From: Bromus sterilis
Lineage: Eukaryota > Streptophyta > Magnoliopsida > Poales > Poaceae
Length of the DNA: 64,000 nucleotides
Reading direction: 5' to 3'
Assembly (NCBI GenBank): GCA_950022295.1
Contig: OX465599.1
Span: 5,270,001-5,334,000 of the forward strand
The translations under genes and the position numbers were made by a program. Position 1 is the first letter of the stretch. Each line of letters opens with the position of its first letter. The notes beneath the pieces are model-generated. The model was given only the letters and a program-made list of their open reading frames with translations, had not been told where the DNA came from and searched no databases. Positions 1 through 12,599 of the stretch are shown in pieces.

Positions 1-3000
1 CTTGTAGTCGTCGCTAGGTGGTCTACGAATCTAAATGTAATTTTTATTATTTTTGGTATTCGTTGTACTACCATGATTGAAGATAAATAGATCGGAAGTT
101 TTTTTCGCAAAAAAAATTAACAAAGCATTTTTCATGACAAGCAATTTTAGCTTTCTATATTTTTCTTCTGATTTTACTGTAAATGCCGGAGCACATGTGT
201 TTGTATACAAAAGCGACATTTTTCACGATGATCGTACGTATGTGTGGCCGTTTTTACAACATATGTGCATGTCGATCGACCGATGCACGTACGTATCGAC
301 GCACGAGATGTTGGAAGGTAGTAGCAGCAGTTGTTGCACGCGCAAAGCAAAGCCAGCAAGCAAGCACAGATCTAGAATCGTGAAAAGCGTTTGTAGCATA
401 CCCTGTCCACTCTGCTTGCTGGCCTGGATGGTAGACCCACACCACCACATGTGTGCATGCATGTCAGTATATGTCGTACATACTACGTATTACACCTCCC
501 AAAATTAACATCGCGTGCAGCATGTCGGTCTGACACCATAGCAATTTAACCAGGCACAAGAATTTCCAACATACAGTGATTAGTCAGTAAGTGTAGACAT
601 TACTGATCATATCATATGTTGTCAGTGATCCATGCTGCTGCTGCTACTCATCGTCGGTCGATCGATACATATGTGCCTTTGCATTGGATCGATCGATCGA
701 CAGAGGGACAGACATGAATTTGCAGGTTGTTTGCTGGTCCAATCCAATCAGATGAGAGTACGTACGGTACGGGGCAATGATCTGGAAAGGAGTTGATAAT
801 TGAGACCGATCATCCATCGATATGTCGCTTGCTAGCTGCATGCATGCATGCATGTGTGGATCATCACCTAACACATGCACGCTCTAGCCTGATGACTTCA
901 GATGAGCTAGCTAAGCTACCTCGCCTAGCTGGGCATGCGCTGCCGGCCGGGGCTACCGTCCAAACTAAACCAAAGGAGCCCGATCTTTGGCGCTCATTGG
1001 ACGATCCAGATCGACGATGGATCCTTTAACATGGGATCAAATGTTAATCCAACCGGCAACTTCGTGGAATTTAACGGGCAAAGTAACAAGTTGAATCAAA
1101 GAAAAAGGCAAGAAGCACATGGATGGGGCCATGCATGCAAGCAACAAGAAATGAAAAATGGAGGAGGAAGAAGACGACGGCACAGGCAACAGGAGGGCGT
1201 AAGATGCACGGAATTTTCCTGGCAGAGCTGTCCATCAGCTGCCCGGTTTCCTGCCCGCACTACATGCAAACTGTATAACGTATCTGTTCATCTTCCTCCA
1301 AAGTAAACCAAGGCGGCTATGCATGCATAATATATCTATCTCTCCATGCCTTTGTAGAAAGATGGATAGATTAATTAACTGAATAACATATGTACATACA
1401 GATCAATCTGTCATATAAGCCGGAGACATGCCAGCACAGCCGGTACAGTGAGACATTGTTCAGTAAAAAGAACCCAACGTAGTATATGGTTTGGAATTTA
1501 GGCAGTGTCGTGTGTGGTGTCGGATGCATGCAAATCGATCATGCTTGCATGGCAACAAAATGTGGAGCGGCATTGGTCGTAGGGGGCTGTAACATCAAGG
1601 TGACACAGGCCATTGTATAATGCGTGTGAGAGGCATAAGAGCAAAGGTAGGAAAGGCCGGGAAAAGTGGGTGTCGCATGCATGCATGCATACCTTCCATC
1701 CGCCAGGTGTATTGTACTATCGGTCGGTCGGCCGTGATTCAGATCCCGATTACATGTACCCTACCTATACCGCCTATATCTACTTCTAATAATGGGTGCA
1801 TTATTTCCTGCTGTCTAGTAAAGGAATAAACGGATGTATCTAGAATTAAAATATATCTATATGACGGTTAATATGAAATGAAGGGAGTACCTATTAATTA
1901 GATGTCTGATTTTTCTTCTTCTAAATGTTGGTTGATTTTGTCGTCCACATGATTGAATCGAAGGGCTCAGAGTCATCTAAACCTACAAGCGGGCATTGTT
2001 CATCATTTCCCCCAAATCAACACGATCGATCCTACCATCGAAATGGTCCACATGCCTTCAACAGCAAACGTTTAAAACTATGACTAAGAATATAATTTTA
2101 ATAATACACACTCCATCTAAGAAAAAACATATTGGAAATTTGAAAATCGTTTGTATAGATTTGTCTGGAAAACTATTCCTAGAATCTTAATGTAATATTT
2201 CATGGCCTCTATGCACATGTTACATAAAAAATTAGTTTCCAATTTTGCATAAACGTGGTATGAAAGGAGTAATTAGTTTCAAAGCACGCATAAATAGTAT
2301 ACCCTTCTTTCGCGCAAAACACGCACGCACGCATGCACACGCACTCACACACACCTATGAAAGAAATACTACCAAAAGCGGAGGATCGTTCTCTAACGAT
2401 GTTTTTTCAGCGAACTACCAAACTAGCGTGCTTTCCGAACTAAAGTTGCCATGTTATTTTTACAAAACTTGCCTTGTTTGAAAGGAAAAATTATCAGGAA
2501 AAGAAGAAAGAAAACTGCTCAAAGAATCACCAAAACATGTCATTTGTTTAACTCTCATCATCATCGCATGGCTGTTGCAAGGGTATCAGTGGGAGGCACT
2601 CCCCATATCTGGTATCTCCTCCCAGCAGACATGCCGAGTTGAGTCTCGAAGCAGCAGCTGACGTTCCCTAGATATCATTACCGTTTGCCATCCCCTTACA
2701 ATCGATGTTAGCCACATAGCTATACTGTAATAAAAAAATTCATTAAGGCTCACAATTTTAGTTTCTAGTGGCCGTCAATGTGCAAGGAATCGTGCCACCC
2801 TGACCCTGGCAGGCAGGTGTGTGGTAGTGCCACTAGGTTCAGCTAGCTAGACACCGGATATCTGGGTGGAGGTGTTCGTACGTACGTCCTGGACCTGGAT
2901 CGAGCGAGATAGATCAGCAGGACGTAACTGTGATTGATCCTAGAGCTAGTTAGCTATGTTATATACTTATATAGACAATCAGATAGTGTACTAGCTAGTG

Positions 3001-5150
3001 ATCGACCCCGCAGAGAAAAGAAGAGATAGTGTGTATGTGTAGACAGTAGAGTCGGGCGTCTTTATTAGGTAGGGAGATAGGAGATGGGGCTATGGTTTTG
3101 CTTGACATAATCAGGAGGAGGAGGAGGAATGGACCGGTAATCTTTACGGGCTCCACGGGAATCCAAGGATGATGGATCGATCGGCTGGCTACTAGTCCAG
3201 GTAGCTTAGCTAGCGATGATGATGGAGCGATCGATCGTGGTGGAATGCACGTGAAAAGTGTAAACAGTAGTCATGTCATGTGACCCATGGATGGATGGAT
3301 CCATCCTCCCTCCATCTGGACGTACGTACACACCAACGTATATGCATTAGCCTGAATTTAAGATACTTCGATCTAAAGATCATAACACATACTATCAATT
3401 TTCGCATGCTCAAATATACAACTAAAATGGCCGCATGCATCAATCTGATGCAGAGGCCGGGGATCATCTTTCTTTTCTAAAAAAACTTACAATTAAAAAT
3501 TAATTGCATAAAACTATAACTTTCTACGCCTCCTCGCCCCACAATTAATGGTCGGCCTGGTTGTCCGACTACTGCCGTCAGCAGGCCGCGTCGTCCCCGG
3601 TCTTCCCTCTCTCATGGCTCATTTGGTTGTTGGGGATGGAAAAGCATGAACAATAAACCACCAAGAGAAAATTTCCTTGCTCGCGTAGGATCCCCGTTTA
3701 AACCACGGAAAATACTATATTTCTATTTGGAATTGGACACCAGGGGACGAAAAAGGAGGAGTAGAAAGACGATTGTTGCTGGACGGAACAAAAGATATGA
3801 GGCGGAATGGATATCGGGGAAAGGATAAAGATGATCTCCTGGACGTGGCCATCACCGGAGGTTAGATCGTATGGAGGTGTATAATATATAGTGGAGGATT
3901 GTCACCGAAGTGAAGCGGTGGAATTCTGCTAGGTGGAGAAATCAGCAGGGGTGACGTCGTTTCTTCTTGGTCGCAACAGAGGGAGGCGAGCTGAGGATTT
4001 TCCCTCCGATCCCCTAGAGATGTGGAAAACCCTCCCGTGGAAATGAAGTGGATCAGGTCGCAACATCCCTGGTGAGTGAACAACCAAACGCTTCAGTAGT
4101 TTTCCTCGGGCCGACTTGCCCTGTGTGTTGTATGCCCCATTTTTTACGGGTATCCCCGAGGGATCTCGTGCAACCAACTAAGCCCTCACCCTTGATCCTC
4201 CCTCCCTCACAAGCAGAGGCAGAGACAAGCCTAGGGCAAATGGGGCTATAGCCCTAGGCTTAGTGACATGAGTACTTGTAATTTCTTCTTACAAAATATA
4301 AAAAACTACTAAAGTGCGTCACTCAAGCTAGTTTAGCCCTAGGTATAATCTCATGCTAGCTCCACTTCTACTCACAAGTCACAACTACACCACTAGCTCC
4401 CCGGGTTTGCCCTCGTCTCCCCGTTGACGGTAGTAGCGGGCAGGCGCAACGACTACCGACCCAATGGGGGCATTCTTGCTCCTTTTAGAAGGATGGGGAC
4501 AGATGAGTCCCTCTTTAATTTAATAACTAGTGCTGGTATAAAGACGACGGTGCCACGTGGACCTGACCAACGGCCCTGACTTGTTAGAATTAGGAATCGG
4601 ATTAAAATTTGGTCTAAACCGATAATCATCGATGGACACCGTAAATAAATCAATCATCATGAACGCAGTAGATTTTTTGAGATGGAATTGTAAAATGAGA
4701 GCATAGAAAGTGATAAGTTTTGTGCAGTTAACTTTGTAACCAAAGGAGTAATTATACCCGAAAAAAAAAACCAAGGAGGAGTAATTGCCATCGTCTAGCT
4801 CTCTATAGGAGGAGGTGGTGGATGGATGTCCATGCATGCATGCGTACGTACGTAGCAATGCTTGCTAGCTGGTGTACGTAGGGGGGGCGGATGAAGAGCA
4901 TGGCCATTGGCCAGCGCACGCACGTAGCGTACACGTACGTGCACTGCACTCACAATAGCTGGTGAGGAGGATGAATGGAGTATGAGTGAAAACGACGGGC
5001 GTCCTCTCCTCTCTGGCAGTGTCAGTGGCAGTGTGGGTGCGAGGGTGCACGTGTGGTGCGTTCGTGTGGAGGTTATATCGATCGGACCCTCCCTGTGCAT
5101 GCGTGCGTGCGAGCGGCGCAGGTGAAAATTCCTTCCTTTTGGTTGGTTTT
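1..5150. other. Intergenic stretch without a supported gene
   Basis: No reading frame here has the length, composition or splice structure of a gene. The DNA is rich in short palindromic runs such as CATGCATG, CGATCGATCG, GTACGTAC and CTAGCTAG, as is common upstream of grass regulatory genes. A Stowaway-like end (GAAGGGAGTAC) is seen near 1880-1890. The last part, from about 4800, is probably the upstream promoter region of the miR396 gene. Confidence 0.5.
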
Positions 5151-5180
5151 CACGCGTCCTCCTTCTCCGCCCATCGCTTC

Positions 5181-5188
5181 TATTTATA
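5181..5188 (+). promoter_or_regulatory. TATA box of the miR396 gene
   Basis: TATTTATA lies about 100 bases before the mature miR396 sequence. It is followed by a pyrimidine-rich leader containing a CT microsatellite (about 5229-5245), which fits a polymerase II start near 5210-5220. The start point is inferred. Confidence 0.6.
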
Positions 5189-5209
5189 CGGCCTCTCCCC
5201 CGTCCCCCA

Positions 5210-5578
5210 AAACTCGCCCATCTCCAACCTCTCTCTCTCTCTCTCGCTAGCGATTGCGAGATCCAGATCGCGGCCATGCTCTCCACAGGCTTTCTTGAAC
5301 TGTCAACTCGCGCCCGCGCGCCATCCTTTCATGGCCTGCTAGCTGCTCAATTCATCATCTTGCTCTCACGCGCATGTTGGTTGAGATCCGGTGATCCGCT
5401 TGCCTTGTTGATGGTTCAAGAAAGTCCATGGAAACCATGCCCGCCTCTCCCCCCTCTCAACTCCTTCTTGATCCTTTCATCCACGCACCCGTCCGTGCAT
5501 GGATCGGGAGCCGGCCGGCTACCCCGTGCGCAATTCGATCCATCGATCTGCATGGGTCAATTCATTCACTAATTACGG
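5210..5578 (+). ncRNA. First exon of the pri-miR396 transcript
   Basis: This is the inferred first exon of the miR396 primary transcript. It runs from the expected start about 30 bases after the TATA box to a good splice donor (CGG followed by GTAAGT at 5579). It contains the whole hairpin. Its short reading frames show no conserved protein. Both boundaries are inferred, and no acceptor was assigned downstream. Confidence 0.45.
5270..5445 (+). ncRNA. MIR396: miR396 precursor hairpin (miR396d/e type)
   Basis: This is a microRNA precursor. The 5p mature sequence is at 5282-5302 (begins TCCACAGGCTTTC, ends TTGAACTG). It has the extra G of the monocot miR396d/e group and matches that group as I know it. 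The partner strand is at 5411-5434 (begins ATGGTTCAAGAAAG). The arms pair from GCCATGC near 5273 to GCATGG near 5439, leaving a loop of about 95 bases between the two arms. miR396 is known to guide cleavage of growth-regulating factor (GRF) mRNAs and so controls leaf, inflorescence and grain size. A TATA box, CT-rich leader and splice donor surround it, so it appears to be an independent polymerase II gene. A long minus-strand frame crosses it but looks like a shadow. Confidence 0.94.
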
Positions 5579-6688
5579 GTAAGTAATTGTCTCTTTCCCC
5601 TTAATTGGCCAATGAACTTGTATGCTCCTTCTTATTTACCGTATATATGCGGATCCAGATCCAACCTCGCTAGCTGAGGTCGATCTAATGTTTAATCAGG
5701 GGAAAATATATATTATGCTACAATCAATCGGTTCATCTACTGTAATTAAATACTATGCCAATTATTTGCACATCTATCTTTGTGTGAATTGCTCTGGCTC
5801 GTGTAGATCTAGCTAGGAAATATTCAATTTTGGTACTGCTACTACCTTAACTTCCGCTAAAATGAAAAGCTGCTCTGCGGGAGTACAATTATGTTTTGGC
5901 CCACCAATTAACGTTTTCTATGTATATATTCATCTAAGTATCTTCTTAGATCTTGTTTGAGGGGACCCTCTTACACGGGAGAGACATGAATCTTTTATAT
6001 TCTGATTGTTTTTCTCTAACATGGATTATATTGTCATTGTTAGCTCTGGCTGGGTATGTTTTAAGTACCATCTTCTTAGCTAGTTTGGTACTGAGAGAAT
6101 TGTATGTGGTCTTGTTTGTCTGTGATCTACTCGTGTTTTCTTCTTCTTTTGGTTAGATAAATTTTGAAGATAATCACGACATTGAATCTAAACTACATGT
6201 TGGATCACTCCCATTACCTTAACTAGGTTGGTCGGGAGAGGATGATGTATTTTTTACCGAAAAGAAATAAAGTACTCTAGGAGATTTCGGATGATAATCA
6301 CCTGATTAAATCAAAATTATATGCTTAGGAAAAATGGCTACTATGAGCGAATCATTTCCCTTTACTTTATTTCTAGAAAATAACCTTCTTATTTTGTTCA
6401 CCACCAAGTACATTCTCATTCCTTTTTTAGAGTATATCCAACCTATCATTTTTCCTGTGTATTTTATTGTGTATGTAGTACTTCCTATGTATTTTATTGT
6501 GTACAAAATTATTTATACCATCCCACTGTAATTAATCTGAAAATGGAAAATATATGACATCAGTCAAAAGAGATGACATTATTATTTGTGTATGTACATG
6601 TCTTGCTGCGCTGAAAAAACAAACAAGCTAGTAGAAGAATAGTGTATGTTATGCATCGCTCTTACTTAATGTGTAGTCCTATTTGTTA
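5579..6688. other. No gene seen; possibly intron of the pri-miR396 transcript
   Basis: AT-rich sequence without a supportable gene. It follows a good splice donor and may be intronic to the miR396 primary transcript. I see no conserved motif. Confidence 0.4.
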
Positions 6689-6760
6689 CTCCCTCCGATC
6701 CATAATAAGTGTCGCTCATCTAGTACTAGATGAGCGACACTTATTATGGATCGAAGGGAG
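6689..6760. mobile_element. Short Stowaway-type MITE, near-perfect palindrome
   Basis: The 72 bases start CTCCCTCCGATCCATAATAAG, end with its inverted copy (GGGAG), and are flanked by TA on both sides. That is the mark of Tc1/mariner-derived Stowaway elements. The two arms are almost fully complementary, so a transcript would fold into one hairpin. Confidence 0.85.
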
Positions 6761-6889
6761 TAGTACAATTTTTCTGATTTTCACAGGCGCTTGATCCGGA
6801 AAATTTAGGGACAACTACTTTTTTCATAGGAGAACTACACCATAAAACCAAATTATGCTTCATTTAAAGTTTAGTGGCTTGTGTTTGAA

Positions 6890-7145
6890 ATATCAGGCAA
6901 AAAAGGTTTTTAGTGTTGGTAGTGGCAAGAGATGCTATAGGCCTCCTGCTGGAGACAGGAGAGTAGTCCATGCCCTCTTGCTGAGTGAAAGCCTCTCGAG
7001 GCTCCAAGCCGTTTTTCTCTCTCGTTCTTGCTTTGTTTCCTCGCCTTTGTTTCGCTCTACGGTGGCTGCTTGCAAGCTCATTTGTACCGTTTTTCCTCTC
7101 CTTCAATGATAAAGGCAGTGCTCCCGCCGTTCGGGTAAAAAAAAA
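6890..7145 (+). mobile_element. 3' end of a non-LTR retroelement (LINE-like)
   Basis: The segment ends with a tail of the type AAAGGCAGTGCTCCCGCC...TTCGGG followed by an A run (7137-7145), typical of the 3' ends of grass L1-like elements. No reverse-transcriptase domain remains, so it is a 5'-truncated copy. I did not find a target-site duplication, and the 5' limit is uncertain. Confidence 0.5.
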
Positions 7146-8510
7146 GTCCTGGAAACGCCCGGGGCGGTAAAAACAAATGATTGTAATGTATCACATGTTG
7201 TTGAATCATGTTCCATAGAGGCTTGACACTCACCTCCATAACTTGTAGTGGAAATTATAATCTCATTGAATTGGTGTGGTGCAGTGCAACCGCAAACCTA
7301 TAGTTGAAACGGTAGGAACATATAGAATTTTGTCGCCCAAATTTTCCCCAAAGCCTCGTTGAATTCGAGCGGCGAGCATTGGATTGTGCACCATGATTAG
7401 ACCATTTCGCCTTATCCTTGATTGAAAATTATTACACACGCGCGCTTGGAAACGTCAAGAATGATCAGCTGGGGCTCTCAAAAACCCCATGAGAGGAACA
7501 AAAAGGCAAGAAGAGAAAAGATGGGTGTGGCGCCCATGCGTTGGAGATGGAGGTAGCGTGCGTGCACGAGCGGATGAGCAGTGCAATGGCAGCGATCGAT
7601 CGATCGATCGGCCGGAGCTCCAGCTTTATTTTGTTCCATGGGCGCAGGTGCAGGTGCAGGTGGGTGCCGACCTGACCCGTCGCATCCATCCAACCAACCA
7701 ACCAACCATCCATTTTCTCTGCATCTCACACTAGCTAGCTATTCTAGCTGCCACTGTAGTCTGTAATAGTGTTGAGAAAGCAAGCAAGCAAGCATGGCCA
7801 GGGAATATACTTGCTCCATGGATGTATAATTGTACAGGTACTACAATTGTATACGTACATACAAACATTGAGTGAGGACAGATGAGCAGTGCCAGTAGAG
7901 CATATGTAGATGGATTGACTGATGAGTGCCGTACGTGCTTCTATATCTGGAGGCGCGAGGGCGTGTCAGTGGGGAATAATTGCGGCAGTGATGTTGCCTA
8001 ATTCGGAAACCCGGCCGCACTGTGCATTTGGGCGGCAGTCACTCACTCGCACACTGGCTTGTCTCACTGTAGTAATCATGGAGGTAAAGCAGCTGCAGCA
8101 GCTCGACCACTCACTCCATATCTTGTCACTGCACAGACAGCATCGGCAAGGAGCAGGAGCTCGCAGCAGCAGCAGCAAGCGCAAAGCTTTATCAGGTCTG
8201 CTTGCATCTGTGTGCGTGTAGATCGAATTTGCAGCGCAGCGCAGCAGCTGGAGGCGTACTAGGCACGAAGTGACACAAGCAAAGCCCTGCTCTGCTGCGT
8301 CAGAAACTCGGAATGCAACCTTTGCTTTGCTTTCACCGCCTGATCATGGATCATAACGTACGCACGCAGAGAGAATTTTTCCGCCTGTTTTCTTGCCTCG
8401 ATTCACATTTACTACTTTTGCAAATCAGTGGGTGCGTGGAGGATTTGCGTGCTAAAGTTCAGATTCAGATGCTTGATGCCGATCTTCTGATGATGAGCTA
8501 ACCCTGCATG
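7146..8510. other. Intergenic stretch without a supported gene
   Basis: No gene-like frame is seen. It contains a (GATC)n run near 7589-7608 and CATGCATG-type repeats. Frames up to about 99 residues are compositionally unremarkable and lack splice or family support. Confidence 0.4.
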
Positions 8511-8519
8511 CATGCTTCT

Positions 8520-9160
8520 TTCATGTTGCTAGTTTCAATATTCATGCATGCTTCTAGATCGATCGATGGCATTCCGTGATAAACTTTAATTATGGATGTT
8601 TACTGTCTACTGCAAATCAATGGGCTGGTGGGTTTGTTCAATTATACACCTGAGAAGCTATTATGCACGATTAACTGTCATTAGACGGAGTAGATAACCT
8701 AGCACTAGTGTGGTGCGATGATGATGTTGACATGATTAAGTGTCAGTGGCAATAGCATAAAGAATTACTGTTGTGATGTGAATTGTGATGATGATGTTGA
8801 CATGACAAATGACAATGTGATCAATCGATTTATTCTAATTAGCTAGGTGCAGGTAGGGATGGTGAATGATGGATGCTTATAATTCAAGCATGCTTCTAGA
8901 TCGATGGATCAATGGCATTCCGTGTTACATTTGTAATTTTGAATGATCTTGACAAGACATGACAATACAACTTAGTACTCGATCATCAGTGTGACAAGAT
9001 CTTGATAGTATGATTAAGTGTCAGTGGCAAGCATAAATACTGTAACTACTACTACTACTCTAGTGTGGTGATGATGTTGACAAGACAATGTGATCAATGG
9101 ATTAATAATCAGCTAGGTGCAGGTGCAGGTGGGGATGGATGGTGAATGAATGATAAGATG
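8520..9160 (+). repeat. Diverged local tandem duplication
   Basis: Two diverged direct copies follow each other, about 8525-8870 and 8880-9160. Each has GCATGCTTCTAGATCGAT...GGCATTCCGTG, then ATGATGTTGACA, GTGATCAAT, TTAGCTAGGTGCAGGT and GGATGGTGAATGA in the same order. There is no coding content. It is followed by a (GAT)n microsatellite near 9358-9379. Confidence 0.6.
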
Positions 9161-9634
9161 GATATGAATGATGGCGAGCACTCATCTTTCTAGGCGCCTG
9201 CGCTGCAGGGTGTGCCTTCCTTTCTTTCACTCAATCTGCAGTGAAGCTGCAGGTGGTTGCCGGGCTCGGAAAAGGGGTTTCGAAAAGATTTGCAGCAAAA
9301 GCCAGAGGGAATGTTGTTGTGTGGCCCTGGAAGCAAAGATCATCCATCCATCGGTAGATGATGATGATGATGATGATGAAGATGGTGCATGCATGCTCAA
9401 TTATTTAGGGTTCATCATCGATGTTACTCCCACTGTACGTGATTTAGCAGTTTCTTACTGCGTGTACACTGTGCGAGTGAGCAGTGGAACTTGCATGCAG
9501 CATGCATAAAGCAAGGCAAAGCGAAAGCATATATCCAGCTTTTAATTAGTTTGCCATGAATGCAAGCTTTTCTGTTTTGTTTGCTGTGCATGCCATGCAT
9601 GTACACCACACAGTGAAAGCTACTACTAGCAGCT

Positions 9635-9850
9635 AGTAAGATGCATGCATTTGACACTAGAACTAGTTAATTAATTATATATTACCTGATGTTGTTATGT
9701 AAAGTACGATGGAAATGATAATATGATGTGATGGTAAGTATATAGGTGCCACCAGTGATATATAGAGCTAGCAGCTAACATGCATGCATTAGACACTAGA
9801 ATAAATTAACCTATTACAGTACCAGATGGGATTATGTAAGTACGACATGC
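9635..9850 (+). repeat. Short diverged direct duplication
   Basis: The block starting GCATGCATTTGACACTAGAA and passing through ACCTGATG, TTATGTAAAGTACGA and TAATATGAT near 9640-9740 recurs diverged near 9780-9850. It is non-coding. Confidence 0.5.
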
Positions 9851-10196
9851 TAATATGATCTGATCTGATCTACTGGCGTGTGTTACTAGCTTGATAAGCT
9901 TGCTAGGTCTAATTTGTGGGAATTAAGGAGAGACCGATCGAGCTGGAATCTCGGGAAAGCTACGACGTTGGCAAATGAAGGACGCCAAACGCGTCATGTC
10001 TATCACTAAGCTAGCTTGCTCGAGCTAGGCTAGCTAATGGCTGATGGCTAATGACTATTGGTGTAGTGAAAATTAGCTAGCTAGCTTAGCTTAGCTTCTG
10101 GTTCATAGATGAGATCTAGTAGCTAGGAGGAAGAAGTGGGCAGTAGCACGAGAGGGTGTCTGGTTTGGTTTGTACCACACCGGCTGGGGCACGGCT

Positions 10197-10269
10197 CCAC
10201 GTCCATCCATGTTACCATCCATCTGGAGACAAAGGTGTTGAGGTTGTTGCGACGTCAGGCTCCATCCAT
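10197..10269 (+). repeat. Left 73-bp direct repeat flanking a retroposon
   Basis: It begins CCACGTCCATCCATG and ends GGCTCCATCCAT. The same sequence recurs at 10839-10915 with a 4-base insertion, directly on the other side of the retroposon. The pair behaves like a target-site duplication but is far longer than usual. Confidence 0.8.
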
Positions 10270-10838
10270 TTTTTTTTCTTTAACACGAGAAGGGTCCCGA
10301 AGACCCGAAACTGCATTAAACCAGGGCAGTGGTACATCTTACAGATAAGGTCCTCTGAAAGATAAGAATGACACAAGAGGCCTTAAAAATTACAGAGAGG
10401 ACACTAGATGGAAAATAGAAAAAGCAATCCAGTCCTTCTCTTCCACCGCAAAGTCGCCGGAGCTTCCCGTCGCAGCCAACCTCATCGTCGCCGGGAAACT
10501 TGCCACTTGGTACGATGACACCGAAGATCGCCGCGCTACAAGAGCTGATGGGCCTCCACTTTGGCTCGAAAGCCTGGAGGTTGAATCTCACGCCGGCTAG
10601 AAGCCGCAAGCGCCAAGAATGCCGCCATTCGGCAAGAATAGTCGACGGCTGGGCGAAGATTCACCGAAGAAACACCACCGAGAGTGAACTCGTAAAGGGG
10701 TTCGCAGCTTCAGAACTTCGACGGACTAATCCGCCCAGAGGCGGCCACGTCCAACCTTCCCGTCCATCACCATGATGCAGCAGGGAAAAGAGCAGACGCG
10801 TCGCACCTGAGCCGATCCTTCCCGCCGGATAAAGAGCG
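10270..10838 (-). mobile_element. Non-autonomous retroposon, minus orientation
   Basis: On the plus strand it starts with a T run (the poly-A tail read backwards) and then GGGTCCCGAAGACCCGAAAC. The same 3' region occurs in plus orientation at about 46400-47050 (shared TGTACCACTG, TTTAATGCAG, GGGTCTTCG and GACCC before the A run). The two copies also match further upstream (GATTGCTTTTTCT, GGTCCTCT/GGGTCCTCT). It encodes no recognisable reverse transcriptase, so it was probably mobilised by LINE enzymes. Confidence 0.7.
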
Positions 10839-10915
10839 CCACGTCCATCCATGTTACCATGCATCCATCTGGAGACAAAGGTGTTGAGGTTGTTGCGACG
10901 TCAGGCTCCATCCAT
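10839..10915 (+). repeat. Right 77-bp direct repeat flanking a retroposon
   Basis: Direct copy of 10197-10269 with four extra bases (ATGCATCC against ATCC). It directly abuts the 5' end of the retroposon. Confidence 0.8.
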
Positions 10916-12467
10916 CGCTTACTGTGTAGTCTGGTTTTCTCGTTTTCCTTTCTCTCACATGCATGTTTTGGTCTTCTAGAGAAAGAGTAAAAACCACAGA
11001 ACCATCACTCGGACAGAGCGGCAACGTAAGATCGCTTCGATAACCACCATTCATGGGGTTGATATATAGTTTGCATACATCAGTGTTGGTTGGTCTGTGC
11101 TAATCTTCGTTCGTTCGCTCAAGTTTTGCAGCAAGGGTTATGACACGGTCGCAGCGTTAGGGCCGATTCATGTGGAATTACCTTTGATTGTGTGGACTAT
11201 GGTTACGAGTGAATGCGTGGGTCCTCCCGTCTTCTTCCACCCTGCCTATCTTCCTATGCTGTTGGTCAAGGAGGCCATCACTAGAGAGCCGTCGAGGTGT
11301 TCTTCCTTATGAGTCACCTCAACGTTGCCAATTTACAATGACGGCGTTGATCGAGCTACAAGCATCTTGGTGCAGGTGCCAAAAGAGGACGTTCATGTTG
11401 AACATCCAGTGATCATCGATCGGGAGGGGGAGTGAGGGTAGAGGGTGGGGGTGCACATGAAAGGTGGGTAATGGGAGGGAGAATGAATAAACGGTAAGGG
11501 GTTGAGTGGGTGATGTCGTAGGCAAGAGGCCACTGGTTCGACCCTATGAGGGAAATAGCAGTGAGAGGTGTCATCGAAGCTCAAGCGGAGCCATGGGATT
11601 AACCTCGTAGGTTTTAGAAAACAACATGAGTCATCCGCCCCAATAAGGTGAGATTGTAGGCTCATTGAACATATTGTGACCAAGCACACATCTTTTGCAG
11701 CCCAAACTGTCAAACTGTTGCTTTGCTGCTGAATTATCACAGTGTCATGGAAAAAGAGCAAGAAAAATAAAATTTAAAACAAGGAATCCACTAAAATAAC
11801 TAAACTTGACATCACACTTGCCTCCATCAGTGAGACAAACACCACATAACCCCTTGTCTCGACCTATTCGGCCACAACGACCCCACTAGGATAGAAAAAG
11901 ATGAGCACAAATGTTTTTCTAGCGATTAGTATATGTAATGGTGAAACATAATCGTTGGTGCTCTTTCGAGGATTGATGCAGTTATTTCACATATTTAGGA
12001 CAGTATAATCGGACCCAAACCGAGCCATCTCAACGTTTCGCGTTTTCGGCCGTCCATTTTTACGATCTGGACGTTTCTGGCCATCAGATCTCATCTGAAA
12101 GCAACGTGTTCCGCACTGTGTAAAATCTGGCCCGGCTGTCCTTGTGGGCTGCTGCTCCAGAGGCCGAAACGAAGGCCTCTGGTGCATTGGGCCGTCCGCG
12201 GGCTGGCAGCCCATCCCAGCGCTAGAGAGGTGCATTGTTGGGCTTGCGAGACCGCGTGAAATCATCCACTCACCGATGCTTCGGTTGCCTCAGAAAAGAA
12301 AAGAAAAAGAAATCCAATCCCGATCGAGGGCAACAAAGCGACAACATTAAATCCATCCGCCGTTGTGAGAGACCAATCCACGAAAGGAGTGAAGTCGATC
12401 CGTCCGCCGTTGTGAGAGAGATGGGATCTGGGAAGGACTGTCGTTGCGAGAGGAAGGAGGTGCAGCC

Positions 12468-12599
12468 ATGGCGCTCGCAGCGGCGCAAGTGAGGTACGGG
12501 ATAGTTGGGGTGGGGATGATGGGAGGGAGCACCTCCACAAATTCTCCCACCTCGCCGGAGAAGCAGATCGATTTCATACTGGCCCGCTGCGCTCATGCG
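12468..12599 (+). pseudogene. First-exon fragment of a Gfo/Idh/MocA-type oxidoreductase, frameshifted
   Basis: The ATG at 12468 opens a frame that begins MALAAAQVRYGIVGVGMMG. This has the beta strand and G-x-G-x-x-G nucleotide-binding turn of Gfo/Idh/MocA-family NAD(P)-dependent oxidoreductases. Just after it the family-like continuation (REHLHKFSHLAGEA) is in the next frame, so one extra base breaks the gene near 12516-12522. A GTAAGC donor at 12600 would end the exon. No later exon of this family was recognised. It lies inside the Helitron and is best read as a captured, decayed fragment. The family assignment rests on one short motif. Confidence 0.55.

Noticed and set aside
4795..5286. Minus-strand 163-codon frame across the miR396 promoter
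   Set aside because: It is Arg/Ser/Pro/Thr-rich without motif and overlaps the promoter and mature miRNA in antisense. It is a composition shadow.
9358..9379. GAT repeat considered as a CRISPR-like array or coding Asp tract
   Set aside because: It is a simple microsatellite without spacers and without a supported gene.
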